Under the pieces are notes generated by a model. It was not told the DNA's origin and made no database searches. It was given only the letters and a program-made list of their open reading frames with translations. A stretch of 64,000 nt of DNA from Selaginella tamariscina (taxonomy: Eukaryota > Streptophyta > Lycopodiopsida > Selaginellales > Selaginellaceae). Both the position numbers and the translations under genes were made by a program. Below, one piece after another: positions 1 through 12,438 of the stretch. The DNA lies in NCBI GenBank assembly GCA_003024785.1, contig PUQB01000612.1, forward strand, positions 1-64,000. Reading direction: 5' to 3'. Positions within the stretch are counted from its first letter, which is position 1. Every line of letters starts with the position of its first letter.

Positions 1-199
1 AGGGCCAACTTTATGAAGAATCTGTAAGAAACCTGAAGTGAACCCTTTTTGATGAAGTTTTGGAAAATACTTAAGAATAAAGTCACCAATAACAAATTGA
101 GAAGGTGGCCAATGACGAGAATTATAATCTTGTTATTGTTGAACTTGTGCCTAACCAAATGTTGCTAAGGTAGCATGTAGTAAAAAAAGAGTTCGATTT

Positions 200-2900
200 A
201 ATAAGTCATTCAATATCGAGCTTTAGCATACTTAGGTTTGTTGAGAAGGCAAACTAACTTCTGAAGGCATTCGAGGTCGCCTACAATATTAAGACATGCT
301 AATGAAACTCTGAATGCCGATGTTGTATGCAAATTCTAAGTATTGTAAATATCAATCCCAATCATTTTGAATAGATTTATATACTTAAAAATTATACCTT
401 TAAAAATTCATTCAAATGCTCGACTAACCCATCCGTTTGTGGATGAAATAGAATGTGAAAGATTGTTGAATTCCCATCTAAAGTAAAACCTTCAAATTTT
501 CACTAATAAAGATGTGTTTATTATTTGATAAAATTTATTCTGGACATGAATGACACAAAATTACTTAAGTGAGTAAAAAATTGCAACACTATGGGCCATG
601 CCATCTAGTAAAGCTCAAACCTTCACCTAACATATTAGATAATTTGTTAAAGCCACAACATATCGGTTGCATGCAATCGAAGGTGGAAAATGACCAATTA
701 AATCCCATGCTACAAGTTTGAATGGCCGATCTACCTGTATAGATTCTAAAGCACCAGTTGATCATGAGGAATTCTGAATTTGACATAATGAACAACTTCA
801 TACGTACTAGATCACATCTTGTTTGTTTATTCAGCCACTAAAAGAACGTTATAAACTGTCTAAAGTTCTTTAATAACCAAAATGTCTACCAGAAAGTGGT
901 GAATCATGATATGTTACAAGATATTTAGGAACATAAGTGGTTGGAATTACCAAACATAGTGAAGTCATAACATTTGTGCCAATAAATAAACCACACCGTT
1001 ATATATGCAAATTGTCATAAATGAAGAGAAACAAGAGTTGGAACGGTTAAGAAGGATTGGTTAGTGCTAAATAAATAGTTGAATCCAAGCATCTGTTTCT
1101 TAAGCCTTGAGACCTTTATAAGAATGGAATTGAAATCCGATTGATTGGTCATAAATGCACAAGGAGTCCTAGAAAGAACATCAGCATCCATCATACTATC
1201 CCCGGATGATGTTTTAACCTCAAAGTCATACATTTAGAGCTAAAGTGCCCATCTGGCAGATCGTTCGAGTCACTTCATGTTCTTTAGTAAGGCAAAAATA
1301 GCTGCATGATCATACTCCACAAGCATATGAGACTTATGAAGAGATACATGAAGATGCTCAAAAGCCCACACTACAGTTAACACTCAAGATCTAAAGTACA
1401 ATAGTTATGTTCAGGGCATTGCAATGCCCTACTTACATATGCAATGGGATGTCGAACAGACTCATTACATACCTCAGTCTACATTAGAAATCCACCAATA
1501 CCTATGGCAAAAGCATTCATTTGTAATATAAAAGGACGAGAAAAATCGGATAATGAAGCATTGGGGGGACGTCAAATACTTCGTAGCTTACAAAAAGAAT
1601 CTTCACAATTGTCAGTCACACAAAAGGAACATCCTCATGCAACAAGGCTTGCAAAGGAGCATTGACATCAGCCAAACGAGGTATAAAACGTCCTAAATAT
1701 GTGACCTTACCAAGAAATCGTGTAAAGACCGTACATCTGTTGGACGAGGAAATTTTGCCACAGCCTCCACCTTGGATGGATCCACACGTAACCCCTAACC
1801 ATGTACCCCAAATACGTAGTTTCAATGTGCCAAAAACACACTTGGGCTTCTTCAACTTGAGCCCATACTCCCGTAAACGATCAAACACACGAGCTACTTC
1901 CTTGAGATGATCTTCCCAAATCCCTGAGTATGAACCAGAATGTCATCCAAGTACTTTGCAACTGTCTCCAAAACTCATCATTAAAAACTTCATCATCATG
2001 CGCTGAAATGTGGCAGGAAGATACTAAACCAAAAGCATAACAAGGAACTCATATAAACCAAAAGGAGTTCGAATGCTGTTTTGGGAATGTCTTCGGGAGC
2101 CATAGGAATTGCCAATAACCTAAAGTAAGATCCAATTTAGTAAACCAACGACTCTTACAATTGATCTAACAAATCTTATGTGTTAGAAAGGGATAGCTAT
2201 CTGGTTCTGTAATAGCATTGACGGACGTAATCCACCGTGAACCACTTAGATCCATCATGTTTCCACTAAATGAGGCTCCAATGCCCATGGACTAAAAGAA
2301 CAGCCAACTTCTTCTTCAGCAACTTTGACACACATTTTCATATAATGGCCAATGATTGCCTTTGAACATCAGCTTTAAAGATAAAGCGTCCTCTGTTCGA
2401 ATGTGGTATTATGTTTGAACCTTAGCAGTAGGGGTGATATATGTAGAGAAAAGATATGAATATTTCTTTAATAATTGTTGTATCTAAAACTCTTGTTAAG
2501 AAGAAGTTGGTTTGATTGCCACTTATACATCTCTAGAGTTTCTTGACACTGAGTACACCATATTGAAACATCTGGCTCATGCATGATGACACTCGACAAA
2601 ATTGTCCATATCACTTGAGAGGGAGTTTATCCAGGAAAAGGTGAATGACTTGGAAGTATCAACCACTGAGGCCCAAATTGGCAACTTGCCTTACATCACC
2701 CAAGGATAATGTCAAAAATTTGGTGTGAGAATACATGGAGTTGCAACTCGTCTGCATAAGTCCCAAACTGCAAAGGTACTTGAGCAAGTGTAGACGAAGC
2801 AACTTGAGTACATCCATCATCGTACAACACATGTAAAGCTTCCTTGCTTGGCACCGTTGTCAAAGCATAATGCATAACCACATTAGCAGAAATCAAAGAA
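200..2900 (-). mobile_element. E5: decayed Ty3/gypsy retrotransposon internal region
   Basis: Read on the minus strand, the pol order is protease, reverse transcriptase (RT), RNase H, integrase. The protease trace lies at about 2,700-2,890 (reads VLYDDGCTQVAS, where D-S/T-G is usual). The RT active-site motif YLDDILV lies at about 1,930-1,955. The segment after it (1,616-1,888) reads like the RT end and connection (LKLKKPKCVFG, then FLGKVTYLGRFIPR). The integrase motif HPQTDGLVEHLN, which carries the catalytic Glu, is at about 410-450. Every module is broken by stops and frameshifts, and I could not find LTRs. It resembles E3 and E6 in style. It is clearly non-functional. Confidence 0.75.
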
Positions 2901-5340
2901 ATACTAAAACTAGGGGTACTATGTACGAAACCTTGTAGTGTAAATGGGTATAACCCTTTTAAGAGTTCGTGAAATTTGAGATGAAAAAGAAAAAAAGATG
3001 AAGGACTAGGAGATAAAGGAAAAGTGTTGATTCTGACTTAGACACCACCTGGAGCCAATCAAGAAACCGTTAACAATGTTGATAAGTGTGACCAAGTACA
3101 CCAGAAGCCCAACAAGACAATTGTCATCATCCTTGTCCTTGATCATGACCAACACTATTAAGCAAGTAGCTTCCACCTCTATAGGCACATGATTAACAGG
3201 AACATTGAAAGTTAGAGAGTAATGACCTCTGGAATGGGTAATTGTACTCTTGGAGCGCTTTAAAACGTTATGCACAAGGGAAAGCCTCTTCCAAAGTGAT
3301 AACCTAGTGCTTGAACATAACCAACAAGATACAGTCGAAGAGCAGGCCACATTCAAATATGGTGATATCAACTTGCATCAAGAGATTACGAAATTTAATA
3401 GCAAATTGCATGATAATTCATTTGGTGCTTGCTTCAAACTATGGAGCTGTTGAAACGCATCGTCAAAATCTCTTGCTTTCTCAAAAGTTAATTTAAACTC
3501 CGCTTGAAGGGTGAACCAGCATTGCTCATTTGTGAATAAACTTGTTGGTGGTGACGATTATTATATCACTGGAGAGCAACATTTAAAACACACATTGGAA
3601 ACTTGCGAAGCAATACGTAATTGTTCATCCATGATATGTGGCAATATGAGAAATGAGCTAAACAATAGTGAACATCTGCACTCAAACCACTTCGGTTGAG
3701 GTTGTACACACGGATTTGATTAAGAAGAGGAGCTAGAACTTGTAAGCATTGAAGGAGCTATTTATGCTGATGTGTGATGTAAATTAGTTATTCCAAAAAT
3801 TATTGCTGCATAAGAACCATATGAAAATAAATAAAGAAAAAAAAGGAAAGATTGAAAAGAAATAAAAAAAAACAAGATCAAAAGAAACTTCTCTCACAAA
3901 TTATCCGACTTTTTCGCTAGTATGAGAATCCTCAAACATAACAGAATAAATATACTAGATATTCATTAGGGTTTATATATAAAAAGAAAAGGTATATTTT
4001 AATTATATTTGAACTATTTTATGAAGGATTTAACTACACTATAAATATCTATAGTAATTTCTAAATATACCGGTTAACCTTATTAATCAAGAGTATATAT
4101 CTAAACTATGTTTTATTTCCTGAGGTGTTTATCGACGGAGCTGTAGCAGGCTCATATACAATCCTTCACTTTCCATTTATATATCTTGGGAATTGATATT
4201 GTCACCACACTTTTTTGATAGTGTTACCACACCACACCACAAGATACACCCGCGGCTGGCGAAGTTGAAAGGACGGCCGTCCAGAGCCAAGATCAATCCA
4301 AAGTCATTGACTACGTGCGAGGCATAACTGTTGAGCAAGGTTCTTGGAAACGTCACCAATGTACTTGCGGATGGCAATTGTGGATGGCAATTGCATTGTT
4401 GCTCCATGCCACAGGACAGATCGTTCTTAGTGGTTGAGCATTGGTGCGTGCTGACTTACTCATGCTAGCCTCTTGCAAATTGAGGAGTGGCTGTCCTTTT
4501 ACTTGCTGACCAGTTTCACAGATCAATTTTATATTTCAGTTTATTCATTTAAAATTTTTGCTTGGCAGACTTAATCAGTGTTCCCATTAACAATCGACTG
4601 GAAGTAAAGGAGAATTGGTGTGCAGCCAACCGACTTACCTCCACTTATAAATACATTTAACACAAACAAAATGGGCATCATATTAATTGGCACACGATTC
4701 ACGCTGTATTTATTAATAAGATTGGTTCAAGTAGAAGCACATATAAATACCACGGTACTTCGCCTAAAGAGGACTTCAATATTTTTGAACTTTCTAAAAT
4801 ATGCAGTTGTGTAAAAACAAAAGGTTAAAACAAGATAAAGTTAGAAAATTCTGGAGAAATCTCTTTCATCTAAAGACTCCGATAAACAAACGTATAAAAA
4901 CTAAAATATAAACTTCTACATAAAGTTTTCACAAAGAACATACATCATTTTAATAAATCATGTTAATTATTTAATTAAAATCTCAATTTTACATCAAAAT
5001 TACAAAGGTTTTAAATTTTCTACTCTCATAGTACTCATATAGGATAGTAGTATATAAATAACAAATATATACAACAATATAATAAGACATATTATCTTAG
5101 GAAGGAAGACGTAATTATCTTCTCCTTTTTTCTATTCAGTGTACAATATTACCAGTCACCATATATAAATATTATTTGTAATAACATTTGAAAATTGTAT
5201 ATGTTATGCTAATTATTATACATTGTTATATGCTTGATTTCAATATGATTTCATGTGTTAAACATGAAGACTTAGTTGATAAAGCAACAATTTCATTTAT
5301 CATTTATCCATCGTAATTAAGAGTAATGGAAGTAGTAACG
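2901..5340. other. Intergenic, no gene recognised
   Basis: This stretch is AT-rich with only short open frames. The part next to E5 (about 3,000-3,700) may be its decayed gag, but I see no zinc knuckle or other firm motif. Nothing else is recognisable. Confidence 0.5.
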
Positions 5341-5344
5341 AATC

Positions 5345-6798
5345 TACTTGAGAACTATAAAATTCTCTCATCTCTTTTCTAAATGAAGATATTCTCCTCA
5401 CCATGTCCTTAAATGCATTCTCTTCCTCACTGCTTTTAAGATTTTGGTTAAACATCCGACCAAATCTTTGACTTTTAATGGCCTAGATTCTTGAGAATAT
5501 CTGTGACCTGTTCCTCGGTCACACCACACCCTGTTGTGTTTCCTTGTGCTCCTGCATTGGCTGCTGCCTTCTTTGTTGTGCATGTGCCGCTAGATGGGTA
5601 GCCCCCACCTACATTAAAGAAATTAATTTTATTAGTGTCATTATAATCACATTAATAATGTCTTTATATGCATATACGTGCTAGCAACGAACGTACCTAT
5701 GTACAAATGTCTAGACATCATGGGACATGATATATGTATATGCCCAATATACATGTCATATTACTTAAACTTTCATATGTCATTAAAACACCTGTAAACA
5801 TTTGTAACACATGCACTCAAATGCTAATACTAACGTTGGTTTTAGGCTTCTTAGATGTATTGCCATTGTGTCTGCATAGTTTGCTTTCTGTTTGCCTATG
5901 GCATTGGCCTCTTTAGTTGTCAATGAGGAAGACATCACATCCTTCATTTCACCATGGCCATCCGGATTTCCAAGTAATTTTTTCATCTCTTGTCCAGACT
6001 TATTTAATGCGCCGGCACCTTCTTGTGTTTGCTCTTCGGCCCCAATTTCATCCTCTTTAGCTTTTACTTCTTGTGGAGCATTCTTGTCAAAGCCCAAGTC
6101 TTCTCCCTCATCAACTGCCTCATCGTCATCTGAGAATGCCTCTTCATGCTCCCAATCCTCAACTCTTTCAACCTCATCTTCGGCATCAAAATCCTCTTGC
6201 TTTGCATATTCATCACAAGAAGGCTTTCCACAGTTCTTTTGGTTCCCATCACCACCAATCTTCTCAAGTTCTCCAAATGGAGTGTTTGCAGTCTTCATTA
6301 TCCATCTTCCAAAATCACCATATATGCAATCTTTCTATCGTTCTTCATGAGTTCTTCAGCTTCTTCAAGAGTGAGTTGCTGCTTGTGCTGGACAAGTTTG
6401 CTAAACTTGTACCGTGTCATCCTCGAGAATCCAAGGTTTTTTTTTTTCTTGTGTGAGCTTCAGCTTTTCTTGGCTAGATCGGTTTCTTTAGGAACATCTC
6501 TATGCATGCTCCAATGGACGTCCTCTCGTGAGAAAGATGGTAAACCCGCAGCAAATTGTCCCAGAAAGTATTATTTTCCTTTTCTGGTGACCTTCTCATT
6601 GACGAGAGATCCCACAGAGCAGGGAATCGACTTCTCTACCATCTTCTTGTTGCAATCCTTACAGATTGTCATGTGCCTACAAGTAGATGCAAACAGATGC
6701 TCTGCATGTTGAGTGTCACACTTGATGCAGTTCGATCGTAACACAAGATCCCTGCCTCCATGAAGCATTGCTTGTATATCAATGTCTAGGTTAGACAA
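5345..6798 (-). pseudogene. TFIIF alpha subunit (RAP74)-like pseudogene
   Basis: TFIIF alpha is a general RNA polymerase II initiation and elongation factor. On the minus strand, in order: a Cys-rich N-terminus (C-x2-C, then CRHMTICKDC, about 6,660-6,740) like the plant protein; a block reading YFLGQFAAGLPSF then PWILEDDT (about 6,430-6,560); LTLEEAEELMKN and MKTANTPFGELEKI (about 6,270-6,390); the acidic region with DWEHEEAFSDDDEAVDEGED (5,783-6,298) and NKSGQEMKKLLGN; an apparent intron (about 5,612-5,845); and the C-terminal winged-helix block VTEEQVTDILKNLG...DLVG...LKSSEEENAFKDMV (about 5,360-5,540). Between PWILEDDT and the LTLEEAEE block about 35 family residues are missing. There are in-frame stops and several frameshifts, including one at an A run. 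Because an intron is kept, this looks like a decayed genomic copy and not a retrocopy. Family call is firm; loss of function is very likely. Confidence 0.8.
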
Positions 6799-6969
6799 AT
6801 TAATCCGGCTTATATATGTTCAATCGGCAATAGCTCGTCTGGAAAAACATTTCCCAGCGGCACTAGAAAGAACCAATTTGACACATTTGCTTTCTCACTG
6901 CATAGATCACAGAATTGAACCTCTATCCTCCTACATATTCTACGAATTCTTCAGCCCTATAACCTAAAC

Positions 6970-7460
6970 GATCCCGACTTATGTACAACTTCACGCATGC
7001 ATACGTGCGTATGCGCATGCGTTGTATAACTTTTGTATAGTACGTTGGAGTACAACATTATAGGAACATGCCAATATGGGTATCTAGAATTTCTTCTATT
7101 AAATGCCTTATAAGATGCAAAGCATATCTTATTTATATATATGAATGATGTATAGATATTATTGGTTCCCTGCTTATGTACACATATAAAGGTACATGCA
7201 TTTAAAGGAGTCCATCGTACATTGAACCATAGAATAAAAAGAAGGTAGATATTATAATATAGCGCTAGGCTAATGATTATTTGACATTAAACGGAGAATC
7301 ACCATTTACTTACAAATGTAGAATTTTCATTATAAATGTGCAAAATAAATGAAGAATTCACATTACACACAAACGAATACAAGAGAAAAGAGAAAGGCCT
7401 TATTGTATTTGGAAACGCAAGGAAATCCTACACTTCAATTGTGTTATAAGGTATTATTTA
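6970..7460. other. Intergenic, no gene recognised
   Basis: AT-rich spacer between two gene remnants. I see no coding signal, RNA gene or repeat of note. Confidence 0.5.
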
Positions 7461-7461
7461 A

Positions 7462-7834
7462 TTAGAAGAGTTGTTTAAACACCGGCACTTGCTCTATGCA
7501 AATCTTTTGCCTTGTGTTTAGTGATGGCTTGTCAAAGCTATGAAGCTCCGGATTCTCTTCAAGCATCTCGTTTGTGAGATGCACATGTCGCTTCTTTATT
7601 GCAGAACTATCACCTGAACAAGAAATGGTTGTATAAAATAGTTGATCAGTAGTTTGAACGACATGACTTAGATATTCTTTGAAATTTCTTCTTCAGATCC
7701 ATGTGTCTCTTATTGGGATCTGCAATGCCAAAGTACACATCTGGATATGTCTTCTGAATTATCACATTAGACAGAACTGCACTGGCAAGAGCAAGTATTG
7801 TTGCAGGCCCCTTTACTGTGGAAGCATTAGCCAT
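7462..7834 (-). pseudogene. Type III polyketide synthase (chalcone synthase family), N-terminal fragment
   Basis: Chalcone synthases join coumaroyl-CoA to malonyl-CoA at the head of flavonoid synthesis. Exon 1 (7,834-7,663) starts MANASTVKGPATILALASAV, matching the family's GPATILAIGTA start, and continues TYPDVYFGIADPNKRHMDLKKKFQRIS. Exon 2 (7,613 down to a stop at 7,462-7,464) reads SSAIKKRHVHLTNEMLEENP then PSLNTRQKICIEQVPVF, matching the family block KKRYMHLTEEILKENP...PSLDARQ. The intron splits a Cys codon after its first base (T|GT), the intron position conserved across plant chalcone synthases. The frame ends after about 105 residues, against about 390 in the family. The catalytic Cys, His and Asn all lie in the missing part, so this fragment cannot be active. 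Confidence 0.85.
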
Positions 7835-8583
7835 GTTCAGAATGTGCTAAAGAAGAATTGATAAGAACAAAGTATAAAGGATCAATCTGGCTACTTCAGT
7901 TCCTAAGACAAGGTAACCCTTATATTATAAAGATTTACAATACACATTCAATTATTTAAATCAACACTGGCTTCGGAAGGAATAGTAAGTTAGTAACTAC
8001 CATTATCTTTCTCCTTATTATGTCACTGACTATCTGTACAATCCTTTTTCTTTATTATTTTCCAGATTTTTTTATTAATATTATAATACAAAATGGTCCC
8101 CTATTTATGTTTAATTAATCAGTTTTAGAATTCTTCTCTATTATCATTGACTATGACAATTTATTATTAATATTATAGTTACACAAATAACATCATAGCA
8201 CGGGACATACTGTTATATTCAAATGTTGTAATTACGGCTGCAATATGACAATTCTCCTTACTGTGAAGAAAAGAATTTGGTTGTAAATTGGCGGCTGTCC
8301 TACACTACAATGCATAAACAGGACATCTTTAATTAATTTTAGATATCTTAATTATTTCTACAATTTACTAGTTAATATTATAATGCAAATTATTTGAAAT
8401 ATGATTACTCCCCAGGATTACCAAGTTAACCATAGCATGCTAGAATGTTTCTAATTATATTTAAAAATCATTATGTAAGTAATTTTAATTAAAAATTATT
8501 AACCTGTAACTTAGTAATGTGAATGTGTGTATTAAGTTATGGGACTTATAAGAAAGACCACTTAAAACAAATTGATATATTAC

Positions 8584-8793
8584 TCAAATTAGCAGATGTG
8601 GAATTGGTTTGTCTACATATCCAGCCTTAAACAGCTGATCACTAAGGACCTGCATCGTCCTAGTAGGTAAATAAAACAAGACAAGGTGGTACATAAAGGC
8701 ACCACCGTTGATCTTGACTCGAATGAACAGCATACGCACGTCCAGCTGAACACACTCATATACACAGTTGTATATTGTGTGTACTTCTTGCAT
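8584..8793 (-). other. Unassigned open stretch
   Basis: An open frame on the minus strand includes LDVRMLFIRVKINGGAFMYH and a possible splice donor (GCAG|GTCC) near position 8,650. It looks more protein-like than its surroundings, but I do not recognise a family and there is no start or partner exon I can join. It may be another gene remnant like those at 5.3-7.8 kb. Confidence 0.2.
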
Positions 8794-9625
8794 GTGATAG
8801 AGTTATAGGGCTGAGCTATCTTAATCGCAAGATTAATGTTAATTCTGTGAGGCTTTAATTATAACTAATGTGAATGTGCAACGTTAATCAGTATGTACAG
8901 TTAGTTTATAAATAACAAACATTGAAAGCAATCCTTTTGTTCCAAAACGTTTAGGCCTAGATTAAAATGACCCTGACGCGTTGCATTTGTTACACATTGC
9001 TGCCACCCATTACATGGCAATCCATGAACAGTATTCACACCCCATTGTTTTTGTGTACCCTGTCTTAATCAGATGGTATATATATTTGAATAAATGAAGG
9101 ATTGGAACTCTGTGATGGAAAGTGTTGCAAGATAGCTATGCCTATAGTTGCTGATAATTAACATTTAAAAGCTCTCTATCTCTCTCTCAAATACACAAGT
9201 TTAATTTCATTTACACGTGAAATATGTGCCAAAGTTCCTGGGCGTATGACTGGATCCTCAATTCTCCGGCGACGAAGTTGAAAACGTTGTACTGCGCATA
9301 TCAAATTTAGCATACGAGTGGATATTATAAAGCTTACCCTGCTGTGCCTGGTTTGCTTTCAGTTTTCATGCGCTTAGAAGAACTGCAACAAGTTATATAC
9401 TGCGCTTTAGTAAATAGATATTCATACATGTGGTTTTTTTCATATCTCTTTCTCCAATAACACAACATAGGCACACGCATGTATCCACACATGTATTAAT
9501 ATATATAATCAGAAAGAAAGAGTCTATACTCACATTAATTCTTTCAGGTGCTCCATTGAACACATGTTTAGTGCCTCATATTAACAAACATAAAGCACAG
9601 TTATTTACCAGACTGTTTCTTCCTT

Positions 9626-9738
9626 ATGGCAACTCGATCATTTGCTGGCACCACGGAACCTCCTGGGAGACTTTTCAATATCCCAGGGTTCCTTCCGATG
9701 GATCACGGCAGCGGGGGTTACAAGGCACTCCTGAATCG
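9626..9738 (+). other. Possible first exon, family unknown
   Basis: ATG-led stretch reading MATRSFAGTTEPPGRLFNIP... and ending at a good donor (CG|GTAAGC). No partner exon can be fixed with confidence, although an open stretch in the same direction follows at 9,826-10,062. The family is not recognised. Confidence 0.25.
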
Positions 9739-9825
9739 GTAAGCATTTCTCACAAACCGCATCAATTTCGCGAGAGATCTACATGAATCTGTAAGAATTT
9801 TGTATCACATTGGCACGTCAAGCTG

Positions 9826-10062
9826 GAGAGGGTCGGGGAAGGAAGCCACTGGCAAGGGTACAAGGCGTGGGACATGACATCAGGGCACGCTTACCTCACC
9901 ACAGAAGCGACACCTTTCTTCGTCCGTTTCAAGCCGCGTTTCCTTCAGTGTGACCAGGCTCTGACTGGCGTTTGTGATTATTCAGGCTTTTGTGTGGAGC
10001 ATGTTGATAATAACGGGAAGCTCGAAATGACTTTTTTGGGAAACGCTTGTTTTCCATTTTAA
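9826..10062 (+). other. Unassigned open stretch, possible terminal exon
   Basis: An open frame of about 78 codons reads HVKLERVGEGSHWQGYKAWD... and ends FLGNACFPF before a TAA. It has fairly high GC for this AT-rich area and could be the last exon of the stretch starting at 9,626. I do not recognise a family and suggest no function. Confidence 0.25.
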
Positions 10063-10141
10063 CTATGACTATCTATCTAATAACACACACGCACACAGCA
10101 CCTTAGAAATACTATTTCCAATTAAACTGAGAATTCAAGTC

Positions 10142-10520
10142 CTAGATAGAGCAAACATCTCCTGAAGTTTCTGCCGTTCCTCTGGCATCAAATGAGGGAG
10201 ATATTTCATCATCTTTATATCTTCTAGCCAATGTGCATTGGCATTTGCTAGAGTTGTTAAGAATGTCCTCGCAAAGCATAACATGAATACGGCACAAATA
10301 GACTGTTAACAAACACGTATGTTCACACACATAGTCACACATACACACACGTATATGTAAATAAAAGAGATTCATACTCACAGCGTCCATTTGCTGAGGA
10401 ACTTCACGTACCTCCACCTTTTCAAAGTAAAGTCCCACGAGACAGCCTTCAAAACTAGGTTAAATACTTCAACTATCTCGTGAGCAGCTGCTCTATTACT
10501 TGCTTAGATTAAGAGTCGAA
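10142..10520 (-). other. Two exon-like stretches, family uncertain
   Basis: On the minus strand a stretch at about 10,520-10,405 reads SNRAAAHEIVEVFNLVLKAV then SWDF and meets a donor (GGAG|GTACGT). A second at about 10,270-10,142 reads NANAHWLEDIKMMKYLPHLM then PEERQKLQEMFALSR. The helical character and SWDF faintly recall exportin/HEAT-repeat proteins, but that is only an impression. I treat both as parts of an unidentified, probably broken gene. Confidence 0.25.
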
Positions 10521-10596
10521 GTAAGACAACTTTGGGCAAGATGAAGAATGAAAAGTGTCCAATAGTAACTACACATATGTGTCTCAGGAAGTCCTG

Positions 10597-10618
10597 CACA
10601 CACACACACACACACACT
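10597..10618. repeat. (CA)n microsatellite
   Basis: Uninterrupted CA dinucleotide run. Confidence 0.9.
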
Positions 10619-10723
10619 CAGTGAGAAGTATAAAATATTACTCTACCTTCTCACTCTAAATACGACTTTTATGGTTTTTGTGACTCATTCGACTATTATC
10701 TGACTTTCACAAATAGAGTTCCA

Positions 10724-10745
10724 TATATATATATATATATATATA
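10724..10745. repeat. (TA)n microsatellite
   Basis: Uninterrupted TA dinucleotide run. Confidence 0.9.
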
Positions 10746-10749
10746 GTCC

Positions 10750-12053
10750 AATATTCTCTAAATCACTTTCAAAGTTAAATGCAGCAAAAGACATGCTCTT
10801 TGCAAGTCAGCTTTGGTCAGTAGATTATTTCTCTTCGTTCTTTAATTTCTTTTAATATTATTACTATTATTTATTTTTAATAAGTTAAATACAAGTACCC
10901 TCAAAATACCCTATATCTTCAAGTCATTACCCGACGTTAAATCCCTTTCTTTAACTATAAATGGTTTATTCTTACAGTTTAAGTATACACTCCTGTAACC
11001 CTTATAAACATAATAAAAAATGTAAAACTTATAATTAATATTGAAATAGAAAAGAAGATATATGTATAAGAAGAAGAAATGTGTAAGCTCTGTACAGTGG
11101 ATGGTATATGCAGTCTAATGGGTAAAGAAGAAACTCGAAGATAAATTCCCAGACCATATTTCACTTATACCCACCCCTCGCACACAGGGATGCAAATGTA
11201 TGTACCACATCCAACCTAAGTTTCAGTGTCCTGTACACTTGCCTTTTATTTGCAAAAGACATTATATTTATGCTTTGTTTATTGTTGACATATATGTCTT
11301 TTAAGAGATTTGTTATAAATATATATATATCCAAACACAAGTATATACACTGTACTCATACATATGTATACAGAAGATAAGTTAGGCCAGTGATAGTTTT
11401 TTCTTTCTATCACATTATAACTCATAGGTGGTTTTGTGTATTTGCATGTGTCCCTTCTGCAAACCCACACTCACACAATGTATATGTGTGTGTATTGCAT
11501 GTACTCTGGTATATAATGGTGTAAAATTATGTTATATCTTTTTCACTCTTTAAAGATTAACATAAAATTAATTTAATATTCAGATATAAATTTTACGATT
11601 GACATATTATTTGATGATATGCAAAATAAAATAAATAAAAATCTCTCTCTCTCTCTCTCTATAACTTTTTATACATATTATTGAAGCAAGTTTTTAACTT
11701 AAATAAAATACATCTTCCAAGCCTGTCATAGCAATCTATATTCGCAAACATACATATCATATCTTGCAATTAAATATCTCTCATAATACAGTGTGTTACA
11801 TACACATACATACATATAATAAGGTTGAGTAACTTGCTTTTTCATATATATATAAAACACACATATATAATATGATAAAATATATATATATATACGTACT
11901 TTATACACAATACTCACGGTACTCAACGTTAATTAAGGTATACCATTGAAGATTAAGGTATATGAGATGATAATCTTTGCTTGTATGGTAACTCTTATCA
12001 TGTATGTTTGGTGTGTGTGTTGGGGGGTGTCGTGTGAGTCATCTCTCTCTCTC

Positions 12054-12124
<71 letters not shown>

Positions 12125-12430
12125 AATAACATTTTATGCATATTAATATGGTATGTAACATCGTATAATATTACCGTGTATACAGTGTTTTTACACTTAA
12201 TAACAAAAATAATGTTTAACTTATTTAAGAAAATATTTTAAACATATTCGTGATTGTTAAATAAATGTGATTCACTTGTGATTTTTAATAATCATGCATT
12301 CACTTGTTATATATAACTGTTTTCACTCACAATGTTTAGCAGATCCTACCCTATAAATCGACAAGGAGTACTAAAATTCTTGCGTTAGTTCAAGTTGAAA
12401 GCAACTTAGGCGTTTTGGATGGGAAAACGA
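10750..12430. other. AT-rich intergenic, no gene recognised
   Basis: Apart from simple repeats (a CT run near 11,641-11,660 and the AT/AG tract at 12,056-12,120) there is no coding signal I can support. Confidence 0.6.
12056..12120. repeat. Compound (AT)n(AG)n microsatellite
   Basis: About 18 AT units are followed directly by about 14 AG units. Such tracts are prone to length change and assembly error. Confidence 0.95.
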
Positions 12431-12438
12431 AAATTTAA

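Noticed and set aside
5892..6712. Plus-strand Ser-rich genes
   Set aside because: They are the complements of the acidic TFIIF-alpha exon on the minus strand.
10142..10520. Exportin gene
   Set aside because: Only a short SWDF-containing stretch is suggestive; no second diagnostic block was found.
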